From an uncultured Flavobacteriales bacterium (GTDB lineage Bacteria; Bacteroidota; Bacteroidia; Flavobacteriales; Crocinitomicaceae): a stretch of 10,390 nt of DNA. A program made the position numbers and the translations under genes. Positions 6,348 to 10,390 of the stretch are shown one piece after another. Each line of letters starts with the position of its first letter. The first letter of the stretch is position 1. Under the pieces are notes generated by a model. The model searched no databases. It had not been told where the DNA came from and saw nothing but the letters and a program-made list of their open reading frames with translations. The DNA is taken from contig CAMLET010000070.1 in assembly GCA_946479125.1 (NCBI GenBank), positions 1-10,390 on the forward strand, read 5' to 3'.

Positions 6348-8888
6348 ATGAAATTTCCTAGCTTTGCAACCGTTATTAAACTCGTGAACATTACTTCATT
6401 TCGAAATTTCCTTACTTCCTGTATTGCAGTATTCGCTGCAGTTGCGGTATCGTTTTCTCAAGAGGAACCAAAGAAAGTGGTGATAAACGATGATGATCTG
6501 GAGGATGAAATCATTTATACAGCAAGAGATAGCGCCGTTACAGACAACAAAAACAAACAACTTCATCTTTACGGAAACGCGCAGTTGGTTTATGGCGAAT
6601 TGGACATGAAAGCCGACTATATTGTAGTTGATTACGGAACGAAAGAAGTAACTGCAACTTACACTTTAGATTCACTTGGACGTAAAGTTGGAATTCCAGT
6701 ATTTATTCAGGACGGAGATTCTGTTACGGCAGATAAGATCAGATACAACTACGAAAAAAAGAAGGGCTTTATTGAAGAAGTGACCATTAAACAAGAGGAA
6801 TATTACCTTTCAATGGAGATTGCAAAACGTCAACCCAACGAGGAAATCCATTTTATACACGGAAAATTCACCACTTGTAATCTGAAGGAACCACATTACC
6901 ATTTCTTTTTATCGAAAGCCGTTTTGGTTCCCGAAAAAAGAATTGCAAGCGGACCAATGAACTTATGGGTAATGGGCGTTCCTACTCCGCTTGGACTCCC
7001 CTTTGCTATCATTCCGCAAAAGAAAAAAGAAGACGATAATCCTGCTGGATTTATTATGCCACAATTTTCGATTGTTTCTGCCTATGGAATGGGATTTCAG
7101 GATTTGGGTTATTACAAGCCTGTTAACGATCATTTTCAGACCTTCTTTTATGGAACCTTATTTTCCAGGGGAAGTTTTGGATTAAGAAACCATTCAGATT
7201 ATAGTTTCAAATACAAATCAAGCGGGAATTTTGACCTTGGATATTCTGAATTCAGATACGGCTGGCCAGATTCAACAAAAACACAGGCTGCGACTGTAAA
7301 ATGGACACACACACAAGATCCGAAGGCAAACCCATTCTGGACTTTCGGTGCCAATATCAACTTCAATTCGAACTCAACGAATAAGCAAACACTAAATGTT
7401 CAAAATGCACAGTATTTTGACAATACACTGAACTCGGATATTCGTTTGGGAAGAAAGTTTGCAAAAGCACCTATTTCCATCGATGGAAAGGTTTCAATGC
7501 GTCAAAATTCTCAGGCAAAACAAATTGACTTGACGAGCCCGATATTAAACTTGCAAACCACGAATCGAATTTATCCATTCAAACGAATCAATAAAGTTGT
7601 AGGATTCACTTACAATTCTGAGTTCCAAAACCGTTCATCGTTCAAGGATAGCTACCTGAAAAACATGGATTTCGACAGCATTGGTCAGAATTACAGATCA
7701 GGAGCCAATCAGCGATTCAACCTGCAAAGTACATTTAGCTTAGTGAAGGGAGCTATTCGTTTTACACCAAGTGTGAACTATAGTCAATTCTACAACTTCC
7801 AGAGCATTTCAAAATCGGTGAATGCAAACGATTCATTGATCATTGACTCACTGAACGTTGGAGGATTTACACATTCATTCAATTCATCCGCATCTGTTAC
7901 AAGCAACTTCTACTCTTACTACCGTTTTGTAGGTAAAAGAAATACCATCCTTCGTCACATTATGACGCCAACGGTTACTTACACTTACGCACCGAACATT
8001 CAGCAGGGAAATACGAGTTATACGGATAACCAAGGGGAATTGCATGAATACAACATTTACGAACGAAGTATTTATGCACAAACACTAGGAAACAGTTCAG
8101 GAAGAATTGGATTTGCAGTGAACAACTCGTTCGAAATAAAACGAAAAAGTGACAAGGATACAGTTACTGGTTTTGCTAAAACGAAGATCATCGATAACTT
8201 ATTCCTGAGTACGGATTACGACATTTTCAAAGACAGTATGAATTGGTCGGATCTAACGATGCGAATGGTCATCAATCCGATTGAAAAGTTCAACGTTACC
8301 GCAAATGCGAACTTCAGTTGGTACGATTGGAATGACACAACTGGTGTTACCCAGTGGAAATATGCTCATGAAGTTGGAAAAGGTTTGGGAAGATTTACCT
8401 CATTTTCGACCACCACTCAGTTTACGTTAACATCCAAGAAATATCAGGACATGCTCCAAAACAGAAACTCAGAAATGAGAAATGTTTGGAATCCGCAATA
8501 CCAAAACTGGATGATCAATCCGAATGAAATGGTGTATTTCGATATTCCATGGAAAGTAAGTTTTGAACATTTTATTGGGTTAAATCTAAACTCGGGCGAC
8601 AGTACTTACATGCGTAAAATGTATACACCAAGACAAACGCTTAGATTCGACGCAGACTTTAGTATTACTGAGAATTGGAAAATTACAAGTACGGTACTTT
8701 ACGATATTACTAACAAGACATTATCCAACTTACGCATCACAATGGCGCGTAATTTACATTGTTGGAATGTTAGTTTCAACTGGATTCCAGTTGGGACAAA
8801 TCAAAGTTTTTTCGTAACATTAAGAGGAAATGCGGCTGCATTACAGAATGCAAACTTCACGTTACGTAAGCCGCCAATCGTTTTATAA
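6348..8888 (+). CDS. lptD: LPS-assembly protein LptD (OstA-like outer-membrane protein)
   Basis: This is the outer-membrane translocon protein that receives LPS from the periplasmic Lpt bridge and inserts it into the outer leaflet. With the start at 6348 it has 846 residues: a signal peptide (hydrophobic core about 24-37, cleavage likely near FS-QEE), an LptA/OstA-like N-terminal domain (about 60-225, with LHLYGNAQLVYGELDMKADY), then a long region of aromatic-rich alternating strands expected to form the barrel. FTTCNLKEPHYHFF (Cys177) and GVPTPLGLPFAIIP are typical LptD signatures. Cys805 (NLHCWNVSF) lies near the C-terminus and could pair with Cys177. The frame stays open to an ATG at 6246, but those 34 extra codons run through a repeat block, would bury the signal peptide and are unlikely to be translated. 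The YqgE gene follows after 2 nt. Confidence 0.9.
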   Translation: MKFPSFATVIKLVNITSFRNFLTSCIAVFAAVAVSFSQEEPKKVVINDDDLEDEIIYTARDSAVTDNKNKQLHLYGNAQLVYGELDMKADYIVVDYGTKEVTATYTLDSLGRKVGIPVFIQDGDSVTADKIRYNYEKKKGFIEEVTIKQEEYYLSMEIAKRQPNEEIHFIHGKFTTCNLKEPHYHFFLSKAVLVPEKRIASGPMNLWVMGVPTPLGLPFAIIPQKKKEDDNPAGFIMPQFSIVSAYGMGFQDLGYYKPVNDHFQTFFYGTLFSRGSFGLRNHSDYSFKYKSSGNFDLGYSEFRYGWPDSTKTQAATVKWTHTQDPKANPFWTFGANINFNSNSTNKQTLNVQNAQYFDNTLNSDIRLGRKFAKAPISIDGKVSMRQNSQAKQIDLTSPILNLQTTNRIYPFKRINKVVGFTYNSEFQNRSSFKDSYLKNMDFDSIGQNYRSGANQRFNLQSTFSLVKGAIRFTPSVNYSQFYNFQSISKSVNANDSLIIDSLNVGGFTHSFNSSASVTSNFYSYYRFVGKRNTILRHIMTPTVTYTYAPNIQQGNTSYTDNQGELHEYNIYERSIYAQTLGNSSGRIGFAVNNSFEIKRKSDKDTVTGFAKTKIIDNLFLSTDYDIFKDSMNWSDLTMRMVINPIEKFNVTANANFSWYDWNDTTGVTQWKYAHEVGKGLGRFTSFSTTTQFTLTSKKYQDMLQNRNSEMRNVWNPQYQNWMINPNEMVYFDIPWKVSFEHFIGLNLNSGDSTYMRKMYTPRQTLRFDADFSITENWKITSTVLYDITNKTLSNLRITMARNLHCWNVSFNWIPVGTNQSFFVTLRGNAAALQNANFTLRKPPIVL

Positions 8889-8890
8889 GA

Positions 8891-9460
8891 ATGAAATTCG
8901 GAATTCCAGTACAACCCATTCCAGAAATTGGCGATATGCTGATAGCGGAACCGTTTATGCGAGATGATAATCTTCGCAGAACTGTGATTTACGTTTGCGA
9001 CATCAATGAGGAAGGAGCATACGGCATGGTTCTGAATCATCCTCTTCCTGTTCCAATGAAATTAATGATCGAGAGTTTTCCTGTTGATGGTTTTTTCGCG
9101 AGTTATGGCGGACCGGTTCACGAAGACAAACTGTATTATATCCACAACGACCCAACCATTGAAGGAGCTGAGCTGGTAAAAGGAAATCAATACTTTGGCG
9201 GTTCATTCGATCAACTGGTAGAGAAAATAAACGCAGGAGAAATAACCAAGAAAGACGTACGTTTCTTTGCAGGATACACTGGCTGGGAAGGCGGACAATT
9301 AGAACAGGAAATTGAAGAACGCAGCTGGATTGTTTGGAAAAAACATAAATACAACATGCTGAATACAATCGACACAGAACTTTGGTCGAAATTCATGAAG
9401 GAAATGGGTGGTGTTTATAAGAGCATGGAGCGCTTTCCTTTGCATTTTGAGCACAACTAA
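8891..9460 (+). CDS. yqgE: YqgE/AlgH family protein (UPF0301)
   Basis: A 189-aa cytoplasmic protein of the YqgE/AlgH (UPF0301, DUF179) family, whose molecular function is not settled. Family marks are visible in order: GDMLIAEPFMRDDNLRRTVIY near the N-terminus, then GAYGMVLNHPL, SYGGPVHEDKLYYIH (the GGPV block), YFGGSFDQL, and FFAGYTGWEGGQLEQEIE, followed by SWIV. The length fits the family (about 185-190 residues). There is no signal peptide or membrane segment. It starts 2 nt after the lptD stop (TAAGAATG), so it is almost certainly cotranscribed and probably translationally coupled with lptD. A repeat element begins at the base after its stop codon. The family is firmly recognised; a role in LPS assembly is suggested only by the neighbour. 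Confidence 0.93.
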   Translation: MKFGIPVQPIPEIGDMLIAEPFMRDDNLRRTVIYVCDINEEGAYGMVLNHPLPVPMKLMIESFPVDGFFASYGGPVHEDKLYYIHNDPTIEGAELVKGNQYFGGSFDQLVEKINAGEITKKDVRFFAGYTGWEGGQLEQEIEERSWIVWKKHKYNMLNTIDTELWSKFMKEMGGVYKSMERFPLHFEHN

Positions 9461-9510
9461 CTTCGGCATCTCGACTCCCTGCCTGTTCGGCAGACAGGCG
9501 CTCGATGACC
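9461..9510. repeat. Dispersed repeat carrying a GC-rich palindromic insert, directly after the yqgE stop
   Basis: The host motif TCTCGACTCC (9469-9478) and GCTCGATGACC (9500-9510) is split by a 21-nt insert (9479-9499). The uninterrupted form occurs in reverse complement in the block upstream of lptD. The insert can form two competing hairpins: GCCTGT/ACAGGC (9481-9486 with 9494-9499) or CTGCC/GGCAG (9479-9483 with 9489-9493). The element starts immediately after the stop codon. No strong T-run follows, so a terminator role is possible but unproven. Confidence 0.65.
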
Positions 9511-9518
9511 TTGTCTTC

Positions 9519-9526
9519 TAACTTTA
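9519..9526 (+). promoter_or_regulatory. Candidate -7 box for the lipoprotein gene
   Basis: TAACTTTA matches TAnnTTTG at all but the last base and ends 6 nt before the ATG at 9533, which would make the transcript nearly leaderless. The same layout appears before rarA. No TTG lies 17-23 nt upstream; that region is the palindromic repeat. Confidence 0.35.
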
Positions 9527-9532
9527 TTTAAA

Positions 9533-10048
9533 ATGGCATTTCGTTTTTTCTTCTTCACTTTTATTTCAATCAGTATTGTTTCTTGTAACAGAATTAAATC
9601 TAAAAGCGAGGAATACGTTCAAACTGCAAGAAACGAGTTTCATGAACAAAAGGAAAAGGCGGTTGACAAGGTTTTTCCGCATTTCGATGCATATCAGGCC
9701 GATACGAAATACAATAAACTACGCTTTAAAGAATTCATGAAAGTTCCTTTGACATCTGATGTTAAAAACATTTATTGTTACGCTGATGAAATGGGAATTG
9801 ATGCTACTTATCAATTCAGTTTTAATTGCAACGCTGAAACAGTAGAAAAACTCAAAAAGAAACATCAATTCTCTAAAGACACAATAGAAGGCATTGGTCC
9901 AGGCTTTCAGCAAGATTTTGATTGGTGGGACAAAGAAAAAATCGAGAAACTAGAAACTTACAGTTGGACAGACGGCAGGCAATTTTACAAGTATTTTTGG
10001 TACGACAAAAAAGAGCAAAAAGCATATTACCTCGATTTCGACATGTGA
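9533..10048 (+). CDS. Small predicted lipoprotein of unknown function
   Basis: A 171-aa protein with a clear lipoprotein signal: a Phe-rich hydrophobic stretch (FRFFFFTFISISIV) ending in the lipobox I-V-S-C with Cys18 as the lipidated residue. After it comes a charged, helical stretch (about 24-50, many Glu and Lys), then a globular part rich in Lys, Asp, Tyr and Trp with DFDWWDKEKIEKLETYSW near 123-140 and an aromatic C-terminus (YKYFWYDKK, YYLDF). I do not recognise a named family. The start is well placed because the lipobox follows at the usual distance. It lies 72 nt after yqgE with a repeat between, so it probably has its own promoter. Repeat elements abut the gene on both sides. Location in the periplasm or at the outer membrane is inferred from the signal. 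Confidence 0.85.
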   Translation: MAFRFFFFTFISISIVSCNRIKSKSEEYVQTARNEFHEQKEKAVDKVFPHFDAYQADTKYNKLRFKEFMKVPLTSDVKNIYCYADEMGIDATYQFSFNCNAETVEKLKKKHQFSKDTIEGIGPGFQQDFDWWDKEKIEKLETYSWTDGRQFYKYFWYDKKEQKAYYLDFDM

Positions 10049-10087
10049 CTTCGACACCTTCCGCCGCGGCGGACTCGATGACCGAAG
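10049..10087. repeat. Dispersed repeat with a perfect 14-bp GC palindrome, directly after the lipoprotein stop
   Basis: CTTCGACACC (10049-10058) and CTCGATGACC (10074-10083) are the two halves of the same host motif found at 9461-9510 and upstream of lptD. Between them is TCCGCCGCGGCGGA (10060-10073), which equals its own reverse complement. The outer CTTCG (10049-10053) can pair with CGAAG (10083-10087). The element begins at the base after the TGA stop. Downstream AAGCTCAGT (10085-10093) also occurs at 6172-6180 in the block before lptD. Possible terminator for the lipoprotein gene. Confidence 0.65.
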
Positions 10088-10103
10088 CTCAGTCACCAGA
10101 CCA

Positions 10104-10189
10104 AATTGAGAATGGAGAATGGAGAAGATTTAAACCTCTTTCATAAGCCAGTTCCACTTCTTTCAATTTTGAATTATCAATTTTCAATT
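10104..10189. repeat. AT-rich inverted repeat upstream of rarA, related to that at 634-739
   Basis: AATTGAGAATGGAGAAT (10104-10120) pairs with ATTATCAATTTTCAATT (10173-10189) at 14 of 17 positions. The right arm read in reverse (AATTGAAAATTGATAAT) shares the AATTGAAAAT and AATTGATAAT words with the element at 634-739. It lies just upstream of the rarA promoter box. Confidence 0.5.
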
Positions 10190-10201
10190 CATTATATTCT
10201 C

Positions 10202-10209
10202 TAACTTTG
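10202..10209 (+). promoter_or_regulatory. Bacteroidota-type -7 promoter box for rarA
   Basis: TAACTTTG is an exact match to TAnnTTTG and ends 4 nt before the rarA ATG (10214), so the transcript would have almost no leader. The nearest TTG upstream (10169-10171) is about 30 nt away, longer than the usual 17-23 nt, so the -33 element is unclear. Confidence 0.5.
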
Positions 10210-10213
10210 AAGT

Positions 10214-10390
10214 ATGAACAACATTGCTCCTCTTTCTGAAAGAATGCGTCCACGACTCCTCAAGGATTATGTTGGTCAGCATCAGCTTTTGGGAGAAAAT
10301 GGTTCATTGAAACGTGCTCTAGAAGTTGGCGTTTTACCTTCAATTATTTTCTGGGGACCTCCGGGAGTTGGAAAAACCACTTTAGCACAA
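10214..10390 (+). CDS. rarA: Replication-associated recombination protein A (RarA/MgsA), N-terminal 59 codons
   Basis: The first 59 residues of an AAA+ ATPase that acts at stalled replication forks, continuing past the window edge. The N-terminus has the family pattern [17 protein letters not shown] followed by HLLGE-like [15 protein letters not shown], then [19 protein letters not shown], with the Walker A motif GPPGVGKT at about 48-55. The RMRP-VGQ-LLG-LPS-WGPPG order separates RarA from other clamp-loader-like AAA+ proteins such as RuvB and DnaX. The ATG at 10214 is supported by the family alignment and by a TAACTTTG box just before it. Later motifs (Walker B, sensors, C-terminal domain) are outside the window, so intactness of the gene cannot be judged. 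Confidence 0.9.
   Translation, partial: MNNIAPLSERMRPRLLKDYVGQHQLLGENGSLKRALEVGVLPSIIFWGPPGVGKTTLAQ

Noticed and set aside
6414..6428. Lipobox-like LTSC in the LptD signal region
   Set aside because: The Cys precedes rather than follows the hydrophobic core, and LptD is a barrel protein, not a lipoprotein.
9003..9368. 121-aa open frame on the minus strand inside yqgE
   Set aside because: It is antisense to a clearly conserved gene, with no domain pattern and no start signal; a shadow frame.
9922..10146. 74-aa plus-strand frame overlapping the lipoprotein end
   Set aside because: It is out of frame with the lipoprotein gene and runs through repeat DNA; composition looks random.

Overview
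The window looks like chromosomal DNA of a Bacteroidota bacterium, most likely from the Flavobacteriales. I infer this from gene content (a large LptD/OstA-like protein beginning with an LptA-like domain, a cell-wall amidase next to a one-gene MCE protein, a DUF4421-like protein, a YqgE/AlgH protein), from AT-rich spacers with few Shine-Dalgarno sites, and from TAnnTTTG-type promoter boxes close to start codons. I cannot name genus or species from sequence alone.

Layout. Positions 1-639 (+) are the end of a DUF4421-like, probably envelope, protein. It converges on a six-gene minus-strand cluster covering 734-6024. Read in the direction of transcription the cluster is: N-acetylmuramoyl-L-alanine amidase with a SPOR-like tail, MCE/MlaD-like lipid-transport protein, membrane protein with two [4Fe-4S] motifs, small HAD phosphatase-like protein, CCG-domain (heterodisulfide-reductase-like) Fe-S protein, and a 152-aa conserved protein often mislabelled as an ABC ATPase. 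Spacings of 4, 13, 46, 18 and -1 nt suggest one operon. A 323-nt divergent spacer (6025-6347), rich in repeats, separates it from plus-strand lptD (6348-8888), which is followed 2 nt later by a YqgE/AlgH gene (8891-9460). A small lipoprotein gene (9533-10048) comes next, then the first 59 codons of rarA (10214 to the window edge).

How the genes relate. Amidase, MCE protein, LptD and lipoprotein all serve the cell envelope (peptidoglycan cleavage, lipid traffic, LPS insertion). The membrane Fe-S protein and the CCG protein look like the two halves of a quinone-linked HdrDE/DsrMK-like electron-transfer module, with a HAD gene between them.

The genes belong to known families. The more unusual content is between them: a 155-bp block with 13-bp perfect inverted ends upstream of lptD, two related repeats that begin at the base after a stop codon and carry different GC-rich palindromes inside the same host motif, and two AT-rich inverted-repeat elements, one of which reaches into the stop codons of two convergent genes. 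I see no CRISPR array, tRNA, rRNA, transposase or obvious new defence system.
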